Assembly (NCBI GenBank): GCA_947044365.1
Contig: OX345637.1
Coordinates: forward strand, 2,895,001 to 2,959,000
Direction: 5' to 3'
Length of the DNA: 64,000 bases
Origin: Petrosia ficiformis
Lineage: Eukaryota > Porifera > Demospongiae > Haplosclerida > Petrosiidae
The notes under the pieces were generated by a model. The model ran no database searches and was not told the origin of the DNA. It worked only from the letters and a program-made list of their open reading frames with translations. Of the stretch, positions 35,791 to 46,979 are shown one piece after another; the stretch's first letter is position 1, and the number at the start of each line of letters is the position of its first letter. A program made the position numbers and the translations under genes.

Positions 35791-36008
35791 ATCTATATCT
35801 ATTATAATATTATTATAAAAACTAACATGCCAGTACGGTTTTATAACTTAATATGTTTTATACACAAACTAAACAATCTGAAGTAAACATTCTCATTATT
35901 ATATGACCATACAAACGAGCAATGATAATTATAATCTTTTGGCATATTATATTTCGAAATTATAGTTTGTATTACCTTGCCACGTAGGCGAGGGTCCCGT
36001 CCCGACGG
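35146..36008 (+). mobile_element. Non-autonomous element with TACCCTCGCC / GTCCCGACGG ends
   Basis: Absent from the first unit at the matching site near 2338. Starts TACCCTCGCCGCGTAGCGTA and ends GCGAGGGTCCCGTCCCGACGG, partly inverted at the two ends (ACCCTCGCC, AAGGGTACGGTAAT versus ATTACCTTGCC). Possible TATT duplications flank it. Interior matches parts of 61234-62064, including CTTGAGAAGACTCGTGGAGG and TTCAAATTATACAAGG-like segments. The 75-codon frame at 35427-35654 has no recognised domain. A TA microsatellite lies at about 35745-35800. Confidence 0.65.
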
Positions 36009-36473
36009 TATTCATCTTATTATCAGTACTAATATTGAATCTATTAATAGTAATTAGGACAATAATCATATGCCTCTTCATATATATATACATGTACATG
36101 TATGCTTGATATTTTGATATTTTGATGCATGTATGTTTGTATTTTTTTACCTTGTTCTTTAGCAAGGAAGGTCACATTTTCTTTCAAGTTGGTTTTCAAT
36201 AATGACCGGTGACAAACACATCATGAGGTGTATGATACATGATATTCTGTAATTATAATTATACAGGAAACCAAATAGTCCCATTCCAAGTGTCACCAAA
36301 AGGAAGAGGAGTTTAGTGAGTTGAGTTAAACTTTTATACTAATAATTATGGTACCTATAATATCAGTAGTTTAAGTACGTATATATATGTACATGTATAA
36401 TTACATTTGTACATAATCATGTATTTATATATTTTTTCTAAATTTAATTATATTGTGCACAAACTTATCGAGG
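36009..36473. other. Intergenic DNA, no gene seen
   Basis: Counterpart of 2339-2549 with an extra AT-rich stretch (about 36200-36470) not found in the first unit. Confidence 0.4.
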
Positions 36474-37367
36474 AAGGTATTTGCTTGCCGGTTATTGTTA
36501 AGCTGGGCTTGACAAGAAATGTGACTATCAGACATACTAGGCATTAATTAGCAGCATTAGTTAGTACTTATCAGTGCTTCTTCAAATTTGTAATCAGTAC
36601 TAATCAGTACTTCATGTGTAAGAGCAGGTGCTAAGTGTAGCTCAAGCCTTGTACATGTGCTACTCTTCTTTGTTTATGAGTTGCATTATAGTTACATGTA
36701 TGTACTTATTATAATTATAAATAATATTATTAATATTATTATTATTATTATATGGACACTGGATGAGTTGGCTAGCCATCAAAGATTTTTAACCCACCAT
36801 TCCTGATTCCCAAGATTAGTGTTCCATTTTTACTGATTTTTCTTAGCCATTGTGGCTGCTTATTTTCTAAGCCATTGTGGCTGCTTATTTTCTAACCCGT
36901 GGTGCCGGGCTGATTATTGTTTTTCTAAACCATAGTGGCTGCTCTAATATTTTCTAAGTTCTTTGTGGCTGTGCTTAATGAATTTTATAAGCCATTGTGG
37001 CTGCTTGTTTGTTTGTAGTGTGTTTGTTTGTTGTGTGTGTTTGTCTACGCCTATTACTAGCATACTAGACACATGTATTTTCATGTATATACTATACATG
37101 TAAGGATAGATACATGTATGTATATTTGTATTATAATTTTGATACATGTCTGCACACACTTACATGTATAATTGATACATGTAATCACTTGGAATTTTAG
37201 TCCAAGAGGTGGCTAGTTAATTATTTAACATAAACAAATTGTACAAACAAAAACGCACAGATGGACACACACACAATGTGGTTACCAACTTACCATACCT
37301 TTCTGTCTACCTTTCACAATGAGGTTAATAATTAAAATAAGTATAAATAGTTATGTGCTCTAGTTAT

Positions 37368-37690
37368 TCATTGACTCTTCCCCTTTAGGAGGGTTACTGT
37401 AAATGGTTTGGAAGAATGCCTATCTGTGCGACCCCGCTGAACCGGACACTCCTGGACTTCCATACTTGACATGTATACACTCCTCTGAAGTAGCATGAAT
37501 GAGCACTCACTAATATTCACTACCATGCTATCAAAAAGGGTAAGAAATCCACTAGATGTGGCTACTTTCAATCTTCCTGCATCTAATCAAGCATGGATTT
37601 TACATCACTGGGTGTCTTAATGACTCCTCTTTCCAACAAAGCGAGTTAGAATCTTTGTATGTATACATATACTTAGAATGTTATAAAGCT
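37368..37690 (-). repeat. Dispersed repeat with conserved minus-strand frame (second unit)
   Basis: Counterpart of 3390-3690 with the same minus-strand frame (MEVQECPVQRGRTD). See that entry. Confidence 0.4.
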
Positions 37691-37787
37691 AACAAGTTTT
37701 ATGAAACACTCCGCTCATAATTGTAACATAAATTAATTATAAATCTACAAATAATATAACATTCAGTTGCTCTATAATTATTTTAAA

Positions 37788-38085
37788 TAGGGCTGGGACG
37801 ATTAATCGATTAATCAATCGATATTGAAAATTCTTCTGATTATCGATTATAAGCCTGTGATATCAATTATGCTAATTATTCCAAACAACATACTTTTCCA
37901 GCATGTGACGGCAAATAATGTACAATATTGAAGTGATAAGAAGCCTTTTTGATCATCAAATGGGAGGAGTTTCCTGTATTAATTGACTTAATTGGCCTAA
38001 CTTCTTCTGCTGATTTCAATCGATTATCAATCGACTTGGAGTTAGTGATAATCGATTTCAGAATCTCAGCCGATTCCCAGCCCTA
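37788..38085. mobile_element. hAT-type MITE with 8-bp target duplication
   Basis: 298 bp starting TAGGGCTGGGACGATTAATC and ending GATTCCCAGCCCTA, so the terminal inverted repeat is TAGGGCTGGGA. It is flanked by perfect 8-bp duplications ATTTTAAA at 37780-37787 and 38086-38093. The first unit lacks the element near 3808. The interior is rich in ATCGATTA-type words. Size, ends and 8-bp duplication fit the hAT superfamily. Confidence 0.9.
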
Positions 38086-38138
38086 ATTTTAAACATGTAT
38101 TATGTACTATTAACTTGGTACTACCCCTGTAAATAATT

Positions 38139-38184
38139 GCCGAGCACCTTAATCCGTGAGTGTAGTGAAATCTCGACCTTAGTT

Positions 38185-38234
<50 letters not shown>

Positions 38235-38674
38235 GTTCTGTCACGCTTAGGAATGCAATAATTAAACGTACGACCACAGGCACGTTAATTCATAGACCTC
38301 TTGATGGCGTACTGCTCTAATGTAGAGACGAGTGAGGAACCTACAAGTGAGGGAGCTACAGCACGCCTTCGATGCCTAGCTACACTGAGAAAAAGGAAGC
38401 AAAGCGCGGGAGCTACAGAAGAGGCCAAGACAGAGGAGAAATTAAGAGGTAGAGAACAGAAACAGCGAGATCTAGATGAGAGTGAACAAGAGGCAAGACA
38501 ATCCCGTGTATGTTAGCATCATCGCAAGGATCACAAGTTGACAAATCACTAAATTCTCTCTTCTTTCCTGCCAAAGTCAAATAATTATACCATTGTGTGA
38601 CTAAAACCACACCTTTCTGGAATTAATTGACTACAGCTTAGTGTGAGCGAGGCAGTCCTGCGCATACGTATTCC
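38139..38674 (+). mobile_element. STPR-like element, copy 1
   Basis: Absent from the first unit near 3858. Starts GCCGAGCACCTTAATCCG and ends CGCATACGTATTCC. Flanked by TAATT and TAGTT, an imperfect 5-bp duplication. No matching terminal inverted repeat. A TA microsatellite sits at 38190-38232. It carries the short coding region below. The second copy is at 45309-45963. Confidence 0.7.
38304..38516 (+). CDS. Short STPR-like protein encoded by the element, copy 1
   Basis: 71 residues starting MAYCSN with a repeat-like basic/acidic region: ATARLRCLATLRKRKQSAG, ATEEAKTEEKLRGREQKQ, RDLDESEQEARQ. The spacing of Arg-rich and TEE...REAR words is like STPR (23-residue peptide) repeats found in DNA-binding proteins and some transposon proteins; this is pattern similarity only. 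The protein is shorter than the copy-2 product because it ends soon after EARQS. Confidence 0.4.
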   Translation: MAYCSNVETSEEPTSEGATARLRCLATLRKRKQSAGATEEAKTEEKLRGREQKQRDLDESEQEARQSRVC

Positions 38675-39354
38675 TAGTTATTATTATATTAAGAACCAAT
38701 GCAAGCATGTACATGTACAACATATACATCTATATATGTTATACATGTACATATATGTATTGATTTTGATACATGTATCTCTTAGGTATGTCTAATCATG
38801 ATCCAGAGGTTTGTGTGCTGGAAATGGGATGATAGCAATAATGAAAGAGGACAGATGAATTTTGATCTGATGAAGTATGTACTGTTAGTAATAATAAGAT
38901 TTATATGTTCAGATTATGTATCTATAACTGGATACTATTCCTTTATTATTATATTGCAAGTTTATAATGTACAGATATATTGATTCATGGTACATGTACA
39001 GGGTTCTTACTGAATTTTAGTTGGTAGGGAGAAAGCGTATTTGATTATTATATAATTACCATTTTCAATCCACTACATTAGTTACTATTAGTTAATCCCA
39101 ATCCCACTTCTGTACGAAACCTTGTTACCCTCACTGTGCTTTTACACAAGCTCATAAGTTCATGACTATACATATACTCATTTAGGAAACTTTACAAAGT
39201 TCCACATTTAATTAGCAACCTGTTAGTTTGTTAATACTTTGTAAATGTTCACATTGGTAAAGCCCCCATAATTATACATTTATTTATGCCATACAGGTGT
39301 ATATACTTGTATCCTCTCCATCGTTTGTCTATTTACCCATTATCTCAGACTAAA

Positions 39355-39890
39355 TTCACTATTGACAATATTATTATGAGTGCAGTACATGATGGTCAGG
39401 TGAGATGTCATGTGACATCCTTCCTTTATAACTTCCTCTTTCTTTCTCCTTTCCATACATTACCTCTTCCTCTTCTTCCTCCTCTCTTTTTTTCTTCATG
39501 CCTCTTGTCCTCTCATTCTTCCTCTACCTCTTTCTACTCTCTTTTGTAGAGCACTCTTTTTTTCCTCCTCTTCCTCCTCATATTATTTCTTTATCTTACT
39601 CACCTTTTTCTTCTTCCTCCTTGTTGTCTGTCTCTTTGTCCTTCTACTACTCCTCTTCCTCAATTATTAATTTTCTTTCTTCTCTATTTCATTATTGTTT
39701 CTCATTCTACATTTTTCAGCTGATGATCCTCAGAGTTGTGGAGAAGACGGGGGTATTTTAGAAGTTCTTTTCAGGGAAAATGGATCACTAAAAAACAAGT
39801 TAGTAGTTAAATATAAAGAGCAGACTTTTCCCACAAACCAATTATTCGAAACAAACAGTTCATGTACTCTTCTCTGTCCTCACTAATTAA
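39355..39890 (+). other. Exon-intron-like segment (second unit)
   Basis: Counterpart of 4514-4960. Here the first codon is ATT instead of ATG, and after TTTTTCAG the frame ADDPQSCGEDGGILEVLFRE stays open to 39886, unlike the first unit. The disagreement between copies argues for decay. Confidence 0.2.
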
Positions 39891-40083
39891 ACTGTTTCTA
39901 TGGTATTTATATATTCCATAGAAACTTTTAAATACAGTATCTAACATATATTTAGAGGTTTCTGTAGTTTTCTATGACATGTAATTGTACATTTAGTTAA
40001 CTATTTTAGATTACAGGATTCTAACACTCTTTAATCTTAAATATAACTACATTGTAGACACCACATCACATAACAATGTGATT

Positions 40084-40310
40084 GTATATACATGTATCAA
40101 CCTTAATGTACATGTACATGTATCAATCCTAATGTACATGTACATGTATCAATCCTAATGTACATGTACTGTATCAATACTAATGTACATGTACATGTAT
40201 CAATACTAATGTACATGCACAGTATCAATCATAATGTACATGTACATGTATCAATACTAATGTACGTGTACATATACAGTATGAATTCTAAAATATATAT
40301 GTACATGTGT
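40084..40310. repeat. ATCAATCCTAATGTAC satellite, short array
   Basis: Counterpart of 5238-5505. It continues after the inserted hAT-like element at about 41000-41310. Confidence 0.75.
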
Positions 40311-40322
40311 AAATGTATTTAT

Positions 40323-40980
40323 TAGTGCTGCCGCGATGTATTGATATATTGCCATACACTAAGCTACGATATGATATGATATAAAATTTGCTTATATTAA
40401 CGCATGCGCTGTTGTGGCATCATGTTTTACTTGCATGCACCTGAAAAAAAGATATCCATGTTGATTTCATGCAAGCTTAAAGGCGTCTACAGGTCTCTAA
40501 AACAATAACAAGTTTAATTCTTGGAAGCAAAAGAGCATTGGTGCTGTTGATATAGTAGGGTGTTCTGATAATTAGAATTTTTATATTGCAAGAAGAAAAT
40601 ACAATTTAAGTGGAATCCCTATATTTATTTTCTGATAATTAGAATGTTCGGCTTGGATTTTGCAATATGAATTATGTACACTACACTGTAATCACCCACG
40701 AGCAAGATGGCAAACATTATAGGTGGCATTTAGCTTCTGACATTTCATGATTTCTTACTTCATTTCAGTTTGTAGTTGTATCTAGTTGTGTTTAAAAGTT
40801 ACAGCAAATTTTAAGTGCAGAAGATAAAAGAGGACATAACCAATAGCTTGCAGTCAAATGTGATTATTGTTAATATCAATGAATATTTAATTATAATTAT
40901 AATTATCGTGATATGCGATATATTGCGATATAAACAGCCACAATATGCAATATAACATTTTCTATATCATGCCAGCACTA
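40323..40980. mobile_element. hAT-like inverted-repeat element inside the satellite
   Basis: Starts TAGTGCTGCCGCGATGTATT and ends ATCATGCCAGCACTA, giving the inverted ends TAGTGCTG. The interior near both ends repeats GATATATTGC-like words. No clean 8-bp duplication was found and no transposase is visible. The first unit lacks it. Confidence 0.6.
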
Positions 40981-41414
40981 ATGTAATGTACATGTATCTG
41001 TACACATATCAATCATATTGTACATGTACATCTACTAATGTACAGTATCACTTGTATTGTAGTATCAATCATAATTTACATTATGTATACATGTATGTAC
41101 ATGTACATGTACATGTATTAATCCTAATATTCATGTACAGTATCAATCCTATTTGTATTTGTAATGTATCAATCACAATGTACATGTACAGTATGTACAT
41201 GATGTATATATGTATGTACCTGTATCAATCCTAATATACATGTCAGTGTAATGTACATGCACGTTATGTACATGTACATGTATCAATCATAATATACATG
41301 TACATGTATCAATCCTACTGTAGATGAAAATTCATGTGTCTAGCATGTTAGCAATAAGCGTAGACAAATACAAACAAGAAACAAACAAGCATTAAACACT
41401 AGAGCAGGCACTAT

Positions 41415-41585
41415 GAGTTAGAAAAATAATTATCTATAATGGCTTAGAAAAATAATTATCAGCCACCGGCATGGCTTAGGAAATAAGCAGCCACAATGGC
41501 TTAGAAAATAAGCAGCCACAATGGCTTAGAAAATAAGCAGCCACGATGGCTTAGAAAATGAACAGCCACATTGGTTAGACAAATA
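41415..41585 (+). repeat. GCAGCCACAATGGCTTAGAAAA minisatellite, short array
   Basis: About six copies, counterpart of 6165-6640. Confidence 0.8.
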
Positions 41586-42017
41586 AGAAAAAATGGAACA
41601 CTGAATCTCCAGTCTTGAGAACCAAACCGGGAATGGTGGGTTAAAGATCTTTGATGGCCAGCCAACCCTCCCCACTCATATATAATAACAATAATAATAA
41701 TAATAGTATATTTATATAACAAGTACATAACATAATGCAACTCACCAACCATGAAGAGAAGTATAGAGCTGCTGTAAACTTAAGTTGGTCACATGTGCAA
41801 GGTTTGAGATGAGTGAGGCACACCAAGTACCTGCTCTTATAAAAGCAGCTGGCAATCATTGAGTCATTGACTACCCATGCAAAAGAAATGCTGATTAGTA
41901 CTGAATATAATTTAGAACAAGCACTGATAAGTGTTATTCAATGTCTAGCATGGCTAATAGTCACATTTCTTGTTAAGTTCAGCCTAACACTAACCGGCAG
42001 GCAAATACCTTCCTTTA

Positions 42018-43230
42018 TATAATACATGTACAATGTACATGTACATGTATTATTCCTAATCTACATGTACATGTAATTATCCTAATGTACATGTATATTT
42101 ATCATTTCTATTGTGTACATAAACCAATTACACATTTAGGATTGATAAATTACAAACACACTGTATCAATGGACTCAATGTACAGGGATTAGCCATTACA
42201 TTTTACCTATGTATAATAATTATGTATAATAATTATAATAATAACTATTATGGAGTATGTTAGCAGGACTGAGTTATAATATTGATAATATGATTAATGC
42301 AATAATTTTTTACAACCTTGATAACAATTTTGCCATATTCAAATTGTTCATTATATGACATGTTCATAGCACATACACATTATAATTAATGAATGATGAA
42401 ATACTTTCATCAAAGCAGCTTTTAGGTTTAAACTCACTACAGCATTTCATAATAGCTACTTATACATGTACATGTAGCTACATCTGAAGCTTAATTACTC
42501 ACGGACAATGCTTGTTTTTCACTTAAATTCATTCCAGGTTTCCATGCATATGGCTTTTAATGTTATTGGAACTAAGTAAGCTTGTGGATTTATCGTCTCA
42601 GATTACTTCTAGCTTGATGGTATAGCAATCGAAATTTTGATTAGGACCACACCCATTTTATTAATTATTATATAATAACAATAATAAATAATACATTTTG
42701 TCATCTGCTATTTATTATACTGTTAAATGATATAGTAAATATTAGGAAAAGTTATTATATACTTGTGTCATGTGTATAATAGAACACGTTGTGATAATAA
42801 CTATCATTATCATGATGTTTTTGGCCATTATCTATCATATGATGTTACCATAGCAACCACATACTGTAACCACACGAGTAAGTATCTATTATAGAAGTAT
42901 ATATTAATTGATAATAGTATAATATTACTTTGTAGCTAGGAAACTACTTTAAAGACTAGAAACAAAATATTATTATAATAATTATAGTAATGATATATAC
43001 ATGAGTTTATAATACTAAGATGGTAACATCAAATGTATCGACATTACTACATGTATGTTCCATAAGGAGCACAGTTGATAACATACATGTACGTATCTGG
43101 AGCTATATTTTCCTGATACTATTAACAGGACTAGAAAACAAAACACATTTTTTGAGTTTAGAGAATGAGCAGTGGAGCACCAAAGAATTCATTTTCTAGT
43201 GCTGTTAATAATATACTGTGGTATAATCCT
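42018..43230. other. Intergenic DNA, no gene seen
   Basis: Close counterpart of 7063-8569 with the satellite reduced to a few units near 42030-42100. Confidence 0.4.
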
Positions 43231-44043
43231 GTAGTATACAGTATATACTAGGAGTATGTCCCTAGTACATGTATATACAGTCAGTAGTAAGTGTATACAT
43301 GTACTAGGAGTATGTCCCTAGTATATACAGTCAGTAGTAAGTATATACTAGGAGTATGTCCCTAGTATATATTGTCAGTAGTAAGTGTATACTAGGAGTA
43401 TGTCCCTAGTATATACAGTCAGTAGTAAGTGTATACTAGGAGTATGTCCCTAGTATATACAGTCAGTAGTAAGTGTATACTAGGAGTATGTCCCTAGTAT
43501 ATACAGTTAGTAGTAAGTGTATACTAGGAGTATGTCCCTAGTATATACAGTCAGTAGTAAGTGTATACTAGGAGTATGTCCATAGTATATACAGTCAGTA
43601 GTAAGTGTATACTAGGAGTATGTCCATAGTATATACAGTCAGTAGTAAGTGTATACTAGGAGTAGGTCCCTAGTATATATTGTCAGTAGTAAGTGTATAC
43701 TAGGAGTATGTCCCTAGTATATACAGTCAGTAGTAAGTGTATACTAGGAGTATGTCCCTAGTATATACAGTTAGTAGTAAGTGTATACTAGGAGTATGTC
43801 CCTAGTATATACAGTCAGTAGTAAGTGTATACTAGGAGTATGTCCATAGTATATACAGTCAGTAGTAAGTGTATACTAGGAGTATGTCCATAGTATATAC
43901 AGTCAGTAGTAAGTGTATACTAGGAGTAGGTCCCTAGTATATATTGTCAGTAGTAAGTGTATACTAGGAGTATGTCCCTAGTATATACAGTCAGTAGTAA
44001 GTGTATACTAGGAGTATATCCCTAGTATATACAGTCAGTAGTA
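43231..44043. repeat. 44-bp minisatellite (second unit)
   Basis: About 18 copies of the unit seen at 8570-10118. A block of roughly 310 bases (43340-43650) is nearly repeated at 43650-43960, including the rare variants TCCATAGTATATAC and GGAGTAGGTCCC, which shows block-wise expansion. Confidence 0.95.
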
Positions 44044-44340
44044 TGATATATACATTTACTACTAGATAGTGGTAGGGACATATTATCACACAATGCTAGT
44101 CCATTGCTTCATTATTGAGTTACAGTATAATCTATTATCATTATGACATTAAACTATACACTATGAAATTCATAATTTTATTCATCATGTAGACTTGTAA
44201 TATATGATTAGCAAGTGTATAAAAGCAAATATCGTATTTCCTGAAAATAATGCCTATAATGTGTTTATCTCACTACCAGCATTCTTGATGTGGTCTTGTG
44301 TTTATTCTTTTAATCATTTTATGAATTGACTTTTTCCTAG

Positions 44341-44526
44341 GTGCTTCAACTGCTTGAATACTACATCATGATTTGTGCTTCTCTTGAAACTTCTCCACAT
44401 TTAACTGAGACACATCAATCTAACACTTTACAACTAAATAGAAAGCATGATAACACACTGGCAAATGTAGATATATGTTTCCCAACACACCCCAGAACAC
44501 ACCCAAATGGTGTTTATTCGACATAG
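44341..44526 (+). other. Possible exon (second unit)
   Basis: After TTTTTCCTAG the frame VLQLLEYYIMICASLETSPH continues to ...HPNGVYST and stops at 44524-44526. Counterpart of the frame at 10440-10575. Not recognised. Confidence 0.25.
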
Positions 44527-44714
44527 GCATTTATTTCCACTGGCTACTGCAGGCATTCAATCAAAGCCAGCATTTAATTATAATAGGCATTTAATTCAGG
44601 AAATACAGTATTTGATTCAAATTTTATTTGAATTTGACATACATGTACACAAAAAGGAATAATTATAATTATGAAATGGTGATGGTAAAAGATTCCTTTT
44701 GTTGCTATAGATAT

Positions 44715-45192
44715 TACCGTATTTCCTCGTATAAACACCTCTCCCAAATAAAAGCCTAGCCTCGTATAAACGCCTGGCCATTGTCATTAAATTCAAAATA
44801 AACGCCTAGCCTGAAATAAACGCCTAGGCGTGGCATGATATATCACGTGATGTGAACGATTACACCTCGACGGTCCACGAGGTCATACTTAGTTAGCCTG
44901 GGTGAAGCGTGAACGATCGAGCTATTGGTTGTCCTTTTCTTGCTCGACAGACAAAGCTTCGCCAATATATGGACTCCAAACATACTTGTAAACGTGGTGA
45001 CCAGTCATAACACTGCTTTTCTCGAAAATTGTCTTCGTCGCTGTCACCTCCATTCTCCAACGAGACTGTTACGTTGGGTGGACACTGAAGCATGTGATGT
45101 ATCATCAAATAAACTCCTGCCTCGAATAAACGCCCAGAGATGTACTTGAGTTAAGAAATAAATGCCCGGCATTTATATGAGGAAATACGGTA
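44715..45192. mobile_element. MITE with TACCGTATTTCCTCG ends (second unit)
   Basis: Counterpart of 10795-11254. Ends TACCGTATTTCCTCGTATAA and, inverted, TACCGTATTTCCTCATATAA. The left end here is closer to the presumed consensus, and one extra GCCTGAAATAAACGCC unit is present. Confidence 0.75.
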
Positions 45193-45308
45193 ACCTAATA
45201 TAATAAGATTCTTGTCACCAGAATTAACACCACATGTACAGTATATAATAAGTACATAATAGTGTTTATTGAAGAGTCTGACAAGGAATTCCCATAATAG
45301 TTGTAGTT

Positions 45309-45963
45309 GCCGAGCACTTTAGTGCGAGGCAACTAATCCGGGAGTGTACTGAAATTTCGACCTTAGTTTGTATATATATATGTGGTTCTGTCACACTTAG
45401 GAATGCAATAATGTCACGCTTAGGAATGCAATAATTAAACGTATGACCACAGGCACGTTATCAGTTGACCACGTGTACTAGGTGATGGCGTACTGCAGTA
45501 ATATAGAGAGGACTCAGACGAGTGAGGAAGAGCCTACAGCACGCCTTCGACGCCTAGCTACACTTCAAAAAAGAAAGCAAAGAGCGGGAGCTACAGAAGA
45601 GGCAAAGACAGTGGAGAAATTAAGATGTAGAGAACAGAAACAGCGGCGAGATCTAGACGAGAGTGAAAGAGAGGCAAGACTGATGAAGAGTAATATAGAG
45701 ACGACTCAGACGAGTGATGAAGAGCCTACAGCACGCCTTCGACGCCTAGCTACACTTGCTCTTCTTCATAGGCGACAGAGAGGTCACAATTCCATGTAGG
45801 TGAGCATCATCGCAAGGATCACAAGATGACAAGTCACTATATTCTCGCTTCTTTCCTGCCATTATAAGTGTCACTATGTGTGTGACTAAAACCACACCTT
45901 TTTGGACAATTGACCGCGCCTACAGTTTAGTGGGAGCGAGGCAGTCCTGCGCATACGTATTCC
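45309..45963 (+). mobile_element. STPR-like element, copy 2
   Basis: Inserted into TAGTTG: perfect repeats at 45304-45309 and 45964-45969, with the empty site in the first unit near 11352. Starts GCCGAGCACTTTAGTGCGAG, which forms a hairpin (GCCGAGCAC with GTGCGAGGC), and ends CGCATACGTATTCC like copy 1. No terminal inverted repeat and no poly(A), so the transposition class is unclear. Confidence 0.75.
45485..45799 (+). CDS. STPR-like protein encoded by the element, copy 2
   Basis: An intact 104-residue frame starting MAYCSNIERTQTSEEEPTAR. It contains two copies of a segment TSxEEPTARLRRLATL, roughly at residues 11-27 and 74-90, and between them QKRKQRAGATEEAKTVEKL and REQKQRRDLDESEREARL. The arrangement resembles STPR repeat proteins with basic, helical, possibly nucleic-acid-binding character. 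The frame is longer than in copy 1 and has no stop, so this copy may be younger or closer to the functional form. It could be an accessory protein or the N-terminal part of a larger lost one. Confidence 0.45.
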   Translation: MAYCSNIERTQTSEEEPTARLRRLATLQKRKQRAGATEEAKTVEKLRCREQKQRRDLDESEREARLMKSNIETTQTSDEEPTARLRRLATLALLHRRQRGHNSM

Positions 45964-45969
45964 TAGTTG

Positions 45970-46979
45970 TAATATTATAATAGTTAGTGTGAAGATCAAT
46001 GATTATGTGTACATGAAATTGAACTAATACTGGTACATGTACAATATATATACCTGTAAGTACATGTACATGTGTATATTTTATGAGTACTTGTAAATGT
46101 ACATGTATTTATAATAATGAAGAGAAGATACATTCATGTGTACATGTGTGTATAGTGATATAGCTTACATTGAGATAATGAAATAAAAATTTAATTACTA
46201 TTTTTTATATATATACATGTACAATTGTACATGTATGTGCAGTGGAGATGCACTAAAGCATTGTTAATACGAAAGTCTGCTTAAAATGAATACCTACATC
46301 TAGTCTCTTGTAGGGCTTCTTATGAATAGTTCTTTTAGCACAAACATTGATAAAACTAATTCCACTTCTCAAGTTCTTCAAATTAATCCCTGAATATATA
46401 GTTCATATGGAGTAGTTCGTGTTTTCGTGTGAATAATTAGCTATAATTGGGTTTATAACTCATTTTATAAAACTGAAGATTCTAACTTACTTTGCTGGAA
46501 AGAAGAGTTGTTAAGAAAGCTTTTGAGGACAAATGTACATGTATCCTTCACTATCAGCAAGAAGAGAGCAAGGCAATCTTGAAAGTATAGTAGGCCAAAT
46601 GCAACATCCACCTCTCCTGTACAACTTGTGATTGTTTAACTAATTTAGTATTTAGTTAGACAGAAGACCATCTAAGAAAGACATACATATCAAAAACATT
46701 AACTACAGGAAAGCACCAAGGGAAGTGTTTTGAAATTGTAGTAGTCAGTGATTAAAATTTCCTGTGATAATCGTATCATCTAAATATTCCCATATCGTGG
46801 TCACAAAAATAACAATTATTATGCCATAACTTCAGGTTTTCAGTACTATCACATCTAAATCAGTTTTTCAACACTGTTTACTCAATAAATAAAAGGTATT
46901 AATTTGATTGTTCAATGAAATCTACATACATATGTAAGGTAGCCAATAATCGCAATAATTTAATTACCCCCAGATAAAT
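45970..46979. other. Intergenic DNA with dispersed repeat
   Basis: Counterpart of 11360-12360. Holds the TTCTAACTTACTTTGCTGGA repeat at about 46475-46790. No gene recognised. Confidence 0.5.

Larger units (their letters stand above)
36474..42017. repeat. Foldback-like structure with long inverted arms (second unit)
   Basis: Counterpart of 2550-7062. Left arm about 36474-37100 (GAGGAAGGTATTTGCTTGCC at its outer end) and right arm about 41335-42017 (CCGGCAGGCAAATACCTTCC at its outer end). It is longer than the first-unit copy because a hAT-type MITE, an STPR-like element and a second hAT-like element were inserted. Confidence 0.6.
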
